Shown here piece after piece: positions 7,976 through 16,677 of a stretch of DNA of 64,000 nt. Source of the stretch: Pokkaliibacter sp046614695 (GTDB lineage Bacteria > Pseudomonadota > Gammaproteobacteria > Pseudomonadales > Balneatricaceae). The stretch is taken from assembly GCF_046614695.1 (NCBI RefSeq), contig NZ_JBKKHQ010000016.1, forward strand, positions 1 to 64,000, given 5' to 3'. The notes below the pieces were generated by a model, which ran no database searches, was not told the DNA's origin, and was given only the letters and a program-made list of their open reading frames with translations. Both the position numbers and the translations under genes were made by a program. Numbering within the stretch: the stretch's first letter is position 1; each line of letters opens with the position of its first letter.

Positions 7976-9451
7976 TTATACGCCGCCCATGCACAGGTAT
8001 TTGATTTCCATGAACTCTTCGAGGCCATGACGTGATCCTTCGCGGCCGAGGCCGGACTCTTTGACGCCACCAAAGGGAGCGACTTCGTTGGAGATGCCGC
8101 CTTCGTTGATGCCGACCATGCCGTATTCCAGCGCTTCACCCACACGCCAGGCACGACCGATATCGCGGCTGTAGAAATAGGCCGCAAGGCCAAAGGGCGT
8201 ATCGTTGGCGATGGCCACGGCCTCTTCTTCAGTGCTGAAGCGAATCAAGGGCGCCACCGGACCAAAAATTTCTTCTCTGCATAAACTCATATCGGCAGTT
8301 GCCTGGGTCACAAGCGTTGGTACATAGAAACCCTGTCCGCTGCTGTCGCGCTGACCGCCTCGGATGACTTTTGCCCCGGCTTCGCGAGCCTCATTCACCA
8401 GTCGCTCGACTTTTGCCACGGCGCGCTCGTTGATCAGCGGGCCAGTGGTGATGCCTTGCTCGGTTCCATTGCCGACAGTGAGTGCATCCATCGCCTGTGC
8501 CAGACGCTCTGCAAAGGTGTCATAAATGCCGTCCTGGACCAGAACGCGGTTGGCGCAAATGCAGGTCTGACCGGCATTGCGGAACTTGGCCAGCATCAGG
8601 CCCTTGATAGCGGCATCAATATCCGCGTCATCAAAGACGATAAAGGGCGCGTTACCGCCAAGCTCCAGGCCCAGCTTCTTCACGGTATCAGCACACTGGC
8701 GCATCAGCAGCTTGCCGACCGGGGTGGAGCCGGTGAAGGTCAGCTTGCGCACGCGACTGTCGTGGCACATCACATCGCCGATGTCGGCGGCGCGGGTGCT
8801 CATGACCAGCTGAAACACCTCTTCGGGAATACCGGCTTCGCGAGCCAGGGTCAGCAAAGCGATGGCGGAGAGCGGAGTTTCCTCGGAAGGCTTGAGCACA
8901 ATAGTGCAGCCTGCGGCCAGCGCAGGTGCCACCTTGCGGGTGATCATCGCATTAGGGAAGTTCCAGGGGGTAATCGCCGCCACAACGCCGATGCCCTGGC
9001 GAACGGTGACCAGACGACGATTGCTCATGGGGGAGGGAATCACTTCGCCATAGGCGCGCTTGGCTTCTTCGGCAAACCATTCAATAAAGGATGCGCCGTA
9101 CTGGACTTCTCCCAGTGCCTCGGCGACAGGTTTGCCCTGCTCAAGGGTCATCAGCAGGGCCAGATCATCGGCATGTTGCTGGATCAGTGCGAACCATTGC
9201 TTGAGTAGCGCTGAGCGTGACTTGGCAGGCATGGCACGCCATGCGGGCAGAGCGGCTTCTGCGCGGTCAATCGCCTCTTCGGTATCGGCAGCGGTCTGAT
9301 TGGCCAGTCGGGCGATGACTTCCTGGGTCGCCGGGTTCAGAACTTCAAAGGTCCCTTCCGCTGCAGAGGAAGACACCAGCACGCCATCCTGCAGGGTGCA
9401 GCAGGAATTCAACAGCGGCAGAAAACGGTCCAGAGCAAAGGGTTGTGCCAT
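7976..9451 (-). CDS. gabD: succinate-semialdehyde dehydrogenase (NAD(P)+)
   Basis: 491 residues of the aldehyde dehydrogenase superfamily: TPWNFPNAMITRKVAPALAAG in the Rossmann region, FTGSTPVGK, the general-base Glu in ELGGNAPFIV and the catalytic Cys in NAGQTCICANR. PFGGVKESGLGREGS near the end is typical of the GabD group. It oxidises succinate semialdehyde to succinate. It is the first gene of the gabDT operon; the divergent LysR gene starts 148 bp away and the gap contains a dyad that could be its operator. Confidence 0.95.
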   Translation of the reverse strand: MAQPFALDRFLPLLNSCCTLQDGVLVSSSAAEGTFEVLNPATQEVIARLANQTAADTEEAIDRAEAALPAWRAMPAKSRSALLKQWFALIQQHADDLALLMTLEQGKPVAEALGEVQYGASFIEWFAEEAKRAYGEVIPSPMSNRRLVTVRQGIGVVAAITPWNFPNAMITRKVAPALAAGCTIVLKPSEETPLSAIALLTLAREAGIPEEVFQLVMSTRAADIGDVMCHDSRVRKLTFTGSTPVGKLLMRQCADTVKKLGLELGGNAPFIVFDDADIDAAIKGLMLAKFRNAGQTCICANRVLVQDGIYDTFAERLAQAMDALTVGNGTEQGITTGPLINERAVAKVERLVNEAREAGAKVIRGGQRDSSGQGFYVPTLVTQATADMSLCREEIFGPVAPLIRFSTEEEAVAIANDTPFGLAAYFYSRDIGRAWRVGEALEYGMVGINEGGISNEVAPFGGVKESGLGREGSRHGLEEFMEIKYLCMGGV

Positions 9452-9544
9452 GTGGGGCTCCTTGAAAACAGAGGGCGGCTGCGACTGGCTTGCAAGAAAC
9501 AGGCAATCGTCAGCGTGACGCTATGCAGGCAGTATAGGTGCTGC

Positions 9545-9599
9545 TATAAAGTTTTATAAATAACCACGAATTAAAATTCACATTGATAGGTATAAAACT
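9545..9599. promoter_or_regulatory. candidate LysR operator between gabD and lysR
   Basis: TATAAA-GT-TTTATA at 9545-9558 is a short perfect dyad. Its right half AGTTTTATA (9550-9558) is mirrored by TATAAAACT at 9591-9599, directly against the LysR start codon. Three related half-sites across the divergent promoter suit a LysR-type activator that also represses itself. The assignment is inference. Confidence 0.45.
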
Positions 9600-10544
9600 A
9601 TGGCGGTGGCATCGACGGCTGACCGGGTCGGTAAGCTGGCACAGGTGGGGGACTATGAAATCCGCCTGCTCAAGGTCTTTAAAACCGTGGTGGAATGTGG
9701 CGGATTTTCAGCGGCGGAGACGGTCTTAAACGTAAGCCGCTCCACCATCAGCGTGCACATGGCCAATCTGGAGCAGCGACTGAAACTGACACTTTGCAGT
9801 CGTGGGCGCTCCGGTTTTGGACTCACCGAGGATGGGGTGATCATTTATGATGCAGTACGCCGGTTGTTCTCACAAATGGAGGACTTTCGCTCCACGGTTA
9901 ATGCCCTTCACGTACAGGTCAGCGGCGAGCTGAACCTGGTGGCCAGTGACACCATCAGTCTGGATGATCGCTGTCCCTTCCCCGAAGTGCTCGGGCAGTT
10001 CTGCCAGAGAGCGCCGGATGTCTACCTCAACTTTGAAACGGCACCGATGAATGAAATCGAGCGGCGCATCCTCAATGAAGAAGCTGACGTGGGCTTTATC
10101 CCCTATCACCGTGAGCTGGAAGGGCTGGCCTACCAGCCGATCTATGAGGAAACCTGTTACCTCTACTGCAGCCATACCCACCCACTCTTTGCGATGGAGG
10201 ATAACGAAGAGATTCGGGAGCGGCTGGAGCAGCAGCGCCTGGTGCATGCCGGGATTCAGACAAACCCGGACGTGACGGTTCAGCTGCGGGGTCTGACTAA
10301 GGCGGCTTCCGCCTATTACTACGAAACTCGCACGGCCATGGTGTTATCCGGTGCCTATATCGGCTTTTTACCAGAGCAGTATGTTGGTCAGTGGGAGCGC
10401 GATGGCCGGCTTAAGCGGTTGTTACCTAATGAGCGAATGTACCGTCTGGGTATCGCAGCGATAACCCGACAGTATGGTCGGCTTAACAAGCCCAGAGATG
10501 TGTTTATGGAGCTTCTTGCCAAAGCGGTACTCTCGGGAAACTAA
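9600..10544 (+). CDS. LysR-family regulator, probably of gabDT
   Basis: 314 residues. After a 17-residue leader the winged helix-turn-helix begins at YEIRLLKVFKTVVECGGFSAAE, with the recognition helix in SRSTISVHMANLEQRL; a periplasmic-binding-like effector domain follows. No strong ribosome site precedes the ATG, in keeping with a weakly expressed regulator, and a half-site of the inferred operator abuts the start. It is divergent from gabD, so control of GABA catabolism is the natural guess. The TRAP operon on the other side could also be a target. Confidence 0.85.
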   Translation: MAVASTADRVGKLAQVGDYEIRLLKVFKTVVECGGFSAAETVLNVSRSTISVHMANLEQRLKLTLCSRGRSGFGLTEDGVIIYDAVRRLFSQMEDFRSTVNALHVQVSGELNLVASDTISLDDRCPFPEVLGQFCQRAPDVYLNFETAPMNEIERRILNEEADVGFIPYHRELEGLAYQPIYEETCYLYCSHTHPLFAMEDNEEIRERLEQQRLVHAGIQTNPDVTVQLRGLTKAASAYYYETRTAMVLSGAYIGFLPEQYVGQWERDGRLKRLLPNERMYRLGIAAITRQYGRLNKPRDVFMELLAKAVLSGN

Positions 10545-10927
10545 CACCGGAACGCTCAGGTTAACTGCAGGTGTACTGGCTGGTGTTGTAGCTCTCTCTA
10601 TAGGTAATCCCTTGGTCTAAAGAGAAAGCCAGTGAATCTTGCTGGAGAAATGTGATCACACAGGAGCGAGGCACGTCGTGCGTGGCTTGGCCAAAAGTGA
10701 TCACTTTTTTTGCCCGATGCTGGTGCATTCAGGGTTTGATAGGTTGATAGATCTAAACGTAAAAATAGATCGCTTTATATTTATCCACGTATAAAAGCTG
10801 TTGCAGACTCCCGTCCCCAAGGTGTTCAGGGCCAATTCTCCCGAAAACACCTGCCCTAAGCACACCAATAACAAAATCGCCTGCAGACGATATTTCCTAA
10901 CGACCAACCTTTGGGGACGAACGAGCA
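10545..10927. other. 383-bp gap before the TRAP operon
   Basis: No reading frame here looks coding. It holds the two GTGATCAC palindromes listed separately and, further right, an AT-rich stretch (about 10735-10795) suitable for the TRAP promoter, followed by a leader of about 130 bases. I could not place a convincing -35/-10 pair. Confidence 0.5.
10651..10708. promoter_or_regulatory. paired GTGATCAC palindromes upstream of TRAP operon
   Basis: TGTGATCACA (10651-10660) and AAAAGTGATCACTTTT (10693-10708) are perfect palindromes sharing the core GTGATCAC, with centres 45 bp apart (just over four helical turns). The arrangement suggests a dimeric regulator binding twice, with looping or cooperation. 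The regulator is unknown. Confidence 0.5.
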
Positions 10928-11953
10928 ATGAAAACTTTGTGGAATGCAGCACGCAAGACCGTGATGGCATCTGTGCTGGCCCTGGCCTCCGGTATTTGCG
11001 CCACTCAGGCGATGGCTGAGCAGGTGTATAACTGGCGTTTCAGCAACCTGTACTCCCGTGGTACGGCATACGGTGAAGTCTATGAGAGCTTTGCCAAGAA
11101 CATCGAAGCCATGTCCAACGGCCGGATCAAAATCCAGATGCTGTACGCTGGCGAAGGCGTGGGTGAGGCGGGTGTACTGGGTGCGGTTAAATCCGGTCTG
11201 GTGCAGATGGGCGCAATTTTCCAGCCTTCTCATGCCGGTGAAATTCCGTTCGGTGTCGTTGAGATCGGCCTGCCAGGTACAACTTCAGATGCAACCAAAC
11301 TCAGCGCACTGTTTCACGAAGATGGCTGGGAGCCACTGTTACAGCAGGCCTACAACCGTCAGGGTGTAGAGTGGGTTGAGACCTACTTCCAGCCTGCGGT
11401 GTATGTCATCACCAAGAAGCCCATTAACTCGGTAGCGGACTTTAAAGGTCTGAAAATTCGTGCGCCGGGTGCTTACGGCAAATTCTTCCGTGAACTGGGC
11501 GCCTCTCCTGTCGCGCTGTCCTGGAATGAGATTTATACCTCGCTGGCCACCGGCGTCATTGATGGCTCTATCGGTTCCAACCTGATTGATCACCGTGACG
11601 GTAACCACGTCGAAGTAGCCAAGTACATGTACCGCCTGCCGGTGGCGGGTGCGCAGGCGATGCCCATTGTGATCAATAAAAAGGTCTGGGACAGCCTGCC
11701 TGCGGATCTGCAGGCTATCGTCAAAACCGCCGGTGCCCGTCATGCTCAGGAGCAATTGGATAAATCCACTGTCTGGGTCGACAAGGCGGTGGCCGACATG
11801 GAAGCCAAGGGCCTCAAGTGGAGCCCGGAGCCTTCTGAGGCTGACAAAGCCGCATGGCATGCCGCTGCCGAAAAGGTCTGGGAAGAATATGCCCAGGGCG
11901 ACAAGACCAGTGCTGAACTGGTCAGCATCCTCGAGAAAACCGAGAACAAGTGA
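10928..11953 (+). CDS. dctP: TRAP transporter substrate-binding protein, DctP family
   Basis: 341 residues with a signal peptide (cut near AMA/EQVYNW, about residue 30). The mature protein shows the DctP layout, including the KGLKIRAPG segment whose Arg in the family clamps the ligand carboxylate, and LATGVIDGSIGSN. It captures an organic acid in the periplasm and delivers it to the two permease subunits encoded next. A hairpin directly after the stop may favour this subunit over the permeases. The substrate is unknown; gabDT next door hints at a small carboxylate, but that is weak evidence. Confidence 0.9.
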   Translation: MKTLWNAARKTVMASVLALASGICATQAMAEQVYNWRFSNLYSRGTAYGEVYESFAKNIEAMSNGRIKIQMLYAGEGVGEAGVLGAVKSGLVQMGAIFQPSHAGEIPFGVVEIGLPGTTSDATKLSALFHEDGWEPLLQQAYNRQGVEWVETYFQPAVYVITKKPINSVADFKGLKIRAPGAYGKFFRELGASPVALSWNEIYTSLATGVIDGSIGSNLIDHRDGNHVEVAKYMYRLPVAGAQAMPIVINKKVWDSLPADLQAIVKTAGARHAQEQLDKSTVWVDKAVADMEAKGLKWSPEPSEADKAAWHAAAEKVWEEYAQGDKTSAELVSILEKTENK

Positions 11954-11960
11954 TCCCTCC

Positions 11961-11984
11961 CGGGCGCCTGCGTGGCGCCCTTTG
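11961..11984 (+). terminator. intercistronic hairpin after dctP (partial terminator or stabiliser)
   Basis: GGGCGCC-TGCGT-GGCGCCC with only TTT after it, starting 9 bases past the dctP stop. Such hairpins between binding-protein and permease genes often protect the upstream message or reduce read-through. Confidence 0.6.
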
Positions 11985-12027
11985 CGCAGGGACGCGCCGG
12001 GAATTCTGACGGAGGAGCCTTACGGCT

Positions 12028-12588
12028 ATGCTTTATTCAATACTTCGCCTCTGGTGCCTGGGGATAGAAACCCTGGTCAGCTTCTGTGGGCATCTGGTCT
12101 CCCTGCTGGTCCCTGTGCTTGCAGTCACGGTGGCCTTCGAAGTGGTCTCCCGCTACCTGTTTAACCATCCCACGATCTGGGCCTATGACGTTTCGCTGTT
12201 CCTGTTTGGCTATATCGGCGCGCTCTGCGGTGCCTTTGCCCAGCAGCGCAAGGCGCATATCAATGTCGATATTCTTTATCTTCGTGTATCCCCCGGGATT
12301 CAACGTCTTTTTAGCCTGATCAGCTGTGTGCTGGCGGCATTTTTCCTGTTGGTCATGCTCTACATGGCGATCGGCAAGGTAGAGGAAGCGATCGAGTTTG
12401 ATTACCGCCGCCAGAGTGAATGGGCGCCGTCCATGATTCATTTCTGGGTGATGATTTGTGTCGCTTCAGCGCTTTTCCTGCTGCAGCTTTCGGCTGACTT
12501 CCTGCAAAACCTCTGGGGCCTGTTCAGTGACCGCCCACTGCTTAGCCATCCGCAGGACGCCAACCATGATGCAGGAGCGACATCATGA
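12028..12588 (+). CDS. dctQ: TRAP transporter small permease, DctQ family
   Basis: 186 residues with four hydrophobic helices, the usual DctQ topology. The family-typical segments VVSRYLFNHPTIWAYDVSLFLFGY and QQRKAHINVD are visible at about 45-85. It associates with the large permease in the inner membrane. GGAGGAG lies about 12 bases before the ATG. It overlaps the next gene by 4 bp (ATGA), so the two permease subunits are translationally coupled. Confidence 0.9.
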   Translation: MLYSILRLWCLGIETLVSFCGHLVSLLVPVLAVTVAFEVVSRYLFNHPTIWAYDVSLFLFGYIGALCGAFAQQRKAHINVDILYLRVSPGIQRLFSLISCVLAAFFLLVMLYMAIGKVEEAIEFDYRRQSEWAPSMIHFWVMICVASALFLLQLSADFLQNLWGLFSDRPLLSHPQDANHDAGATS

Positions 12589-13910
12589 TGAGTATTGAAC
12601 TGCTGACGGGTCTGTTATTTGTCTGCATTCTGGCAAGCTTTGCCCTCGGTGCGCAGGTAGGTCTCGCGCTCGGTGGTATTGCCATGGCGGTAGGATATTT
12701 CACCTGGGGCGATGCGGTGTTTAATGTCGTGCCGACCACGCTGGAAGATAACCTTTTCAGCTTTATCCTGCTGTCGATTCCGCTTTACATCTATATGGGG
12801 CAGTTGCTCACCCGCTCAGGCATTGGCGAGGCGATGTTCAACGCCAGCCAGATGCTGATAGGTCGGGTCCGCGGCTCGCTCGCGATCAGTGTGATTATCG
12901 TCTGTTCCCTGATAGGTGCGATGGTCGGCATTATCGGTGCCGGTATCATGACGTCCGGCAGTATTGCGCTGAAGCCGATGCTGGAGCGCGGCTATGACAA
13001 GCGTCTGGCGCTGGGAGTCATCATGGCAGGTGGAGGCTTGGGGATTTTAATTCCGCCGAGCGTGCCGATGATCATGTTCAGTGCCGTGACTCAGAACTCT
13101 GTCGGCAGGCTCTTTATTGCGGCCATTGTGCCGGCGCTGATCGCCATTGTGCTCTTTGTCAGTTACATCATTATCTCCTGCAAGCTGAATCCTGAACGTG
13201 CGCCGCTGGATCCGGAACCTGAGACGCCGATCACCGGTCGTGAGCGTTTTAAAACGGTACGAGACGGCGGACTGGCGCTGCTGTTAATTGTCGCGGTACT
13301 GGGCTCGATCATGGGCGGAATTGCGACGCCAACGGAATCCGGTGCGATCGGTGTGATTGGTGCGCTGGTGCTGGCGGCGATCTACAAGCGCTTCAAACTG
13401 ACCACCCTGCGTCTTGCCGGTGTTGAAACGGCGCTGCTGGTGGCGGTCGCCATGTGGATCATCATCGGTGCGTCGGTCTTCAGTAACTTCCATCTGCTGA
13501 TGGGTGTACAAAGTCTGGTCGCACAATTCACTGCGGATCTGGGCTTGCCGCCCTGGGGTGTGATTTTGCTGATGCAGGGCATCATGTTGCTGCTGGGATT
13601 CATCATTGATGAGTTCATCATCGTACTGATGTGCGCGCCGATATTTACCCCGATTGCAGTGGGTTTAGGCTATGACCCGATCTGGTTCGGTATCCTGATG
13701 ATTCTGAATATCGAGATTGCGATTCAAACGCCGCCCTATGGCTTTGCGTTGTTCTATCTGAAGGGAATTGCACCACCGGGTATCACCATGATGGATATTT
13801 ACCGCTCGATTACGCCTTTTGTGCTGATCAAGCTGCTGGTGCTGATTATCTGTGTGCTGTTCCCGGATCTGGTGTTGTGGCTTCCCAACAAACTGATGGG
13901 TCCCGGCTAG
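12585..13910 (+). CDS. dctM: TRAP transporter large permease, DctM family
   Basis: 441 residues with about twelve membrane helices of the DctM/ion-transporter superfamily. Characteristic pieces include GIIGAGIMTSGSIALKPMLERGYDK, GGGLGILIPPSVPMIM, GIATPTESGAIG and the C-terminal QTPPYGFALFYLKGIAP. It forms the Na+-driven translocation path of the TRAP system. It is the last gene of the dctPQM operon, and a strong terminator follows 45 bases later. Confidence 0.93.
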   Translation: MMSIELLTGLLFVCILASFALGAQVGLALGGIAMAVGYFTWGDAVFNVVPTTLEDNLFSFILLSIPLYIYMGQLLTRSGIGEAMFNASQMLIGRVRGSLAISVIIVCSLIGAMVGIIGAGIMTSGSIALKPMLERGYDKRLALGVIMAGGGLGILIPPSVPMIMFSAVTQNSVGRLFIAAIVPALIAIVLFVSYIIISCKLNPERAPLDPEPETPITGRERFKTVRDGGLALLLIVAVLGSIMGGIATPTESGAIGVIGALVLAAIYKRFKLTTLRLAGVETALLVAVAMWIIIGASVFSNFHLLMGVQSLVAQFTADLGLPPWGVILLMQGIMLLLGFIIDEFIIVLMCAPIFTPIAVGLGYDPIWFGILMILNIEIAIQTPPYGFALFYLKGIAPPGITMMDIYRSITPFVLIKLLVLIICVLFPDLVLWLPNKLMGPG

Positions 13911-13954
13911 TGCGTAAGCTTTAGCCTGTCAGTGATGACAAGTGTGTGAAGACC

Positions 13955-13986
13955 AAAAGGGACGTCCTCGGACGTCCCTTTTTTTA
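13955..13986 (+). terminator. terminator of the TRAP operon
   Basis: AAAAGGGACGT pairs with ACGTCCCTTTT across CCTCGG and ends in a T-run. Confidence 0.9.
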
Positions 13987-14014
13987 TCTCAGTCACTCAG
14001 TAAGCTTCAGGCTC

Positions 14015-14218
14015 TCAGAGTGCGCGCTGCCCCATGGCGGCCTGAATCTTCTTGTCGGTGTTGTATTGGCTGAGTGCATAGACAGACCAGATTGCCGCTG
14101 GAATCCAGCCGATCAGGGTGATCTGTAGTAGCAGACAGATGATGCCCGCAAAAGGACGGCCGATGGTGAAAAACTGCAGCCAGGGAATCAGCAGAGCCAG
14201 CAGAAAACGCATAATCAT
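14015..14218 (-). CDS. YqaE/Pmp3-family small membrane protein
   Basis: 67 residues from the ATG at 14218, preceded by AAGGA at 5 bases. Two helices flank a short loop: MRFLLALLIPWLQFFTIGRP, then GIICLLLQITLIGWIPAAIW, followed by the basic SQYNTDKK tail. The sequence order matches the Pmp3/YqaE group of very small inner-membrane proteins linked in other organisms to membrane potential and salt stress. It stands alone between two terminators. Confidence 0.82.
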   Translation of the reverse strand: MIMRFLLALLIPWLQFFTIGRPFAGIICLLLQITLIGWIPAAIWSVYALSQYNTDKKIQAAMGQRAL

Positions 14219-14447
14219 GTTCCTTATGATGAGTAAGAGCGGAAGGCTTTGACGCGTCACAGGACATCATGCTTCTGTGTAGCGCAAGCGGCGCTATCAT
14301 ACGCGAAATGTGCGAATTGGTAATGGAAAATAAGCGAATTGGCCGAGTCCCGGTTGTTTTATTCCACCCCTCAAACTCGACATTTTCCCTACAGCAAGGT
14401 AGCTTAGCCGCCCAGTTTTACGGGGTAATGGTTTTGTGGAGGAAGCA

Positions 14448-14885
14448 ATGTCCGATCGAGTCCCTTTGACACCCTATCTGATGAAGTTCGCCACCGCCTA
14501 TGTGATCGCTTCCATGGTGGTCTGGGTGATTGTGAACCTGCTGCATGTGGGCACCAGTCTCACGGCGTTGGCACTGCTTCTGGCTTCGTATTTTGCGGTC
14601 TACCGCTTTGTGAAAGACCAGCAACGTGCGCCCAACCGCTCAGAGAAATGGCGGCTGGTTTTTAGCTCGCTGGCGGCGGTCTGGGTCTTTACGCTGGCCG
14701 GTGTCTTTGCCATTTTCCTGACCGAAGGGCAGGCTGGTGGACTCCATCAGAAGCTGGCGGGGCAACCATTAGGCGGTGTACTGATCACCTTTCTGATTAT
14801 CTCGCTGGTGGCGGTGTTCCTACTGCATCTCTCTTACGGCTGGTTTGCCTCTTCCCTGAGTAAAGTGCTCAACAAGGAAGACTGA
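14448..14885 (+). CDS. four-helix membrane protein of the ABZJ_00895 type
   Basis: 145 residues starting at the ATG at 14448, chosen because GGAGG lies 5 bases upstream; the in-frame GTG at 14436 would sit on that site. Four hydrophobic helices occur at about 13-33, 36-52, 69-89 and 108-130, with a charged loop (KDQQRAPNRSEKWR) between the second and third. The pattern resembles small inner-membrane proteins annotated as ABZJ_00895 family; the function is unknown. A terminator follows. Confidence 0.7.
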   Translation: MSDRVPLTPYLMKFATAYVIASMVVWVIVNLLHVGTSLTALALLLASYFAVYRFVKDQQRAPNRSEKWRLVFSSLAAVWVFTLAGVFAIFLTEGQAGGLHQKLAGQPLGGVLITFLIISLVAVFLLHLSYGWFASSLSKVLNKED

Positions 14886-14904
14886 TTAGCCATCATCGAC
14901 CCAA

Positions 14905-14933
14905 TAAAAAAGCAGCATGAAGCTGCTTTTTTT
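14905..14933. terminator. bidirectional terminator
   Basis: AAAAAAGCAGC-ATGAA-GCTGCTTTTTTT between two convergent genes; A and T runs on both sides serve either strand. Confidence 0.88.
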
Positions 14934-14959
14934 GTCTCTGAATGCAGGCGGCGAGCGGC

Positions 14960-15394
14960 TTAGTGGGCTGCTGGCATCGGCATAAACACCGCCTGAACCA
15001 CCCGTTGAGAGCCAAGTCGAGTATAGGACCAGCTGGTTGCCCACCAACCCTGCTGCTGTGCCCAGCGATCCAGCGCATCAAAGCTTTGAGTATCAGCAAG
15101 GCTGGCCTGAATATCCCAGCGACCATGAGTGCGCTCGTTCAGGGTGAGTGCTGTCATGTGTCTTTGTGCCATTGCCTGCTGCCAGTCACTGTCTGTCAGG
15201 TGAGCGGCACTGCTGACCATCAGTGGCGCTGCCGGAGCAGAGACTTCCGGGCGAAGTCCTGCCAACCCTGCCAGTACCAGCACGATCAGAGCACAAAGCC
15301 CCAGCGTACGAGTGCTGGCCAGTCGAAAACTGCCAGGGTAAATCCTGTTGTTGAATGTAGGGCTCTTCATGGCAACGGGTGTCCGCTCGATCAT
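14960..15394 (-). CDS. single-pass membrane protein, unknown (weakly GspM-like)
   Basis: 144 residues: a basic N-terminus, one transmembrane helix (LGLCALIVLVLAGLAGL, about 32-48), then a periplasmic domain. The end of the domain (NERTHGRWDIQASLADTQSFDALDRW, then a GWWATSWSYTRL block) loosely recalls the ferredoxin-like periplasmic domain of type II secretion GspM proteins, but no secretion genes are nearby. No ribosome site is clear at 15394 or at the alternative ATG at 15370, so the start is uncertain. Confidence 0.5.
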   Translation of the reverse strand: MIERTPVAMKSPTFNNRIYPGSFRLASTRTLGLCALIVLVLAGLAGLRPEVSAPAAPLMVSSAAHLTDSDWQQAMAQRHMTALTLNERTHGRWDIQASLADTQSFDALDRWAQQQGWWATSWSYTRLGSQRVVQAVFMPMPAAH

Positions 15395-15703
15395 CAGTGG
15401 CGGCAGTCTGACAGCAGGTCATGACTATTCCATGGCACTCTCACGACATCTCTGTGACACCGCTATCGCGGTAAATTCGGAAAAAAGGCGGATTCTTATA
15501 CTTTCTTGCGGCAGGGAGGTTGTTTTTGCAGTGCAGCAAAAGCAATAACATCTTCACTTCCGCTTCCTTTGCGCCGGAAAAGCCATATTCAACCTTGGGT
15601 TAATAGCCCAAGGTGTCATGGCAAGAGTGCAGTACAAGCGCTATCTACAGGGAGTGATTTTGCAATGCAGCATGTCGCGGCAATGGCATGAGGAGAGAGA
15701 TCA
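15395..15703. other. 309-bp gap before the aldo/keto reductase gene
   Basis: Short open frames here lack ribosome sites and family features, so I call none. The gap holds one clear dyad at 15592-15614 (listed separately) and the GAGGAGAG ribosome site of the following gene. Confidence 0.45.
15592..15614. promoter_or_regulatory. inverted repeat upstream of aldo/keto reductase
   Basis: ACCTTGGG and CCCAAGGT are perfect arms around TTAATAG, 90 bp before the start codon. With no T-run after it, it reads as an operator or leader hairpin rather than a terminator. Confidence 0.35.
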
Positions 15704-16657
15704 ATGGAACAACGTGCGCTTGGCCAGTCAGGCCTTTCAATCGTCCCTCTGGTGTTTGGTGGCAATGTCTTTGGCTGGACGCTGGATGAGTCGGCGTCAT
15801 TTCGTATGCTTGATGCAGTGGTGGAGTCCGGGCTCAATGCCATTGATACCGCTGATTGTTATTCCCTGTGGGTCGACGGTAACCAGGGAGGGGAGTCAGA
15901 AACGATTATCGGTCACTGGCTCAGGGAAAACCCTGCCAAGCGCGATAAGGTCCAGCTCTTCACCAAAGTGGGCTGGGATCTGGGTAATGGCAAGAAAGGT
16001 CTGTCCGCCAAGTGGATTGAGCAGGCGATTGAAGACTCACTGCGTCGACTGAATACGGATTACATCGACCTGTATCAGTCGCACTGCCCGGACGACAATA
16101 CACCTCATGAGGAAACCCTGCGTGCTTATGAGAAGCTGATCAAAGCCGGTAAGGTGCGCGCCATTGGTGCCTCTAACTACAACGTGTCTCAGCTGCGCTC
16201 GGCACTGAAGGTGTCAGATGAACTTGGGCTGCCACGCTATGCGACCTTGCAGCCGGAATATAACCTCTATGATCGCAGCAACTATGATGGCCCATTGCGT
16301 GATCTGGCGCGCGAGGAAGGCCTCGGTGTCATTACCTATTTCAGTCTGGCCTCTGGTTTCCTCTCGGGTAAGTATCGCTCGCCGGAGGATCTGGGCAAAA
16401 GTGCCCGTGGTGGCAGCATCGGCAAGTATCTGGATGACCGTGGTAAAGCGATTCTCAGTGCTCTGGATCAGGTGGCAGAAGAGCAGAAAGCCACGCCTGC
16501 TGAAGTGGCGCTTTCCTGGCTGATTCATCGTCCCGGCGTGACGGCTCCGATTGCCAGTGCCACTAATGACAAGCAGCTGGCCAGTCTGGTGAATGCGGTC
16601 AACCTGACGCTGAAAGATGAGCAGATTGCCCTGCTGACTCAGACCAGCGCGACCTGA
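15704..16657 (+). CDS. aldo/keto reductase
   Basis: 317 residues, a single TIM-barrel domain. The catalytic tetrad is visible: Asp in NAIDTADCYS with Tyr three residues on, Lys in LFTKVGW and His in YQSHCPD. The NADPH-binding end shows VITYFSLASGFLSGKY and IASATNDKQL. It reduces aldehydes or ketones; the ADCYS and GQGG-like insertion resemble the YajO/Tas-type group, but the substrate is not predictable. GAGGAGAG precedes the ATG. Monocistronic, with its own terminator. Confidence 0.9.
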   Translation: MEQRALGQSGLSIVPLVFGGNVFGWTLDESASFRMLDAVVESGLNAIDTADCYSLWVDGNQGGESETIIGHWLRENPAKRDKVQLFTKVGWDLGNGKKGLSAKWIEQAIEDSLRRLNTDYIDLYQSHCPDDNTPHEETLRAYEKLIKAGKVRAIGASNYNVSQLRSALKVSDELGLPRYATLQPEYNLYDRSNYDGPLRDLAREEGLGVITYFSLASGFLSGKYRSPEDLGKSARGGSIGKYLDDRGKAILSALDQVAEEQKATPAEVALSWLIHRPGVTAPIASATNDKQLASLVNAVNLTLKDEQIALLTQTSAT

Positions 16658-16677
16658 GTTGACTCAGTATTGGTAAT

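Noticed and set aside
7233..8030. 265-codon open frame antisense to gabT and running into gabD
   Set aside because: Both overlapped genes are unambiguous and the frame shows no motif.
10651..10660. TGTGATCACA read as a CRP site
   Set aside because: CRP needs TGTGA and TCACA separated by six bases; here the halves overlap, so it is a different kind of palindrome.
12028..13910. TRAP permease as a fused DctQM protein
   Set aside because: There is a clear stop and restart (ATGA overlap), so these are two coupled proteins.
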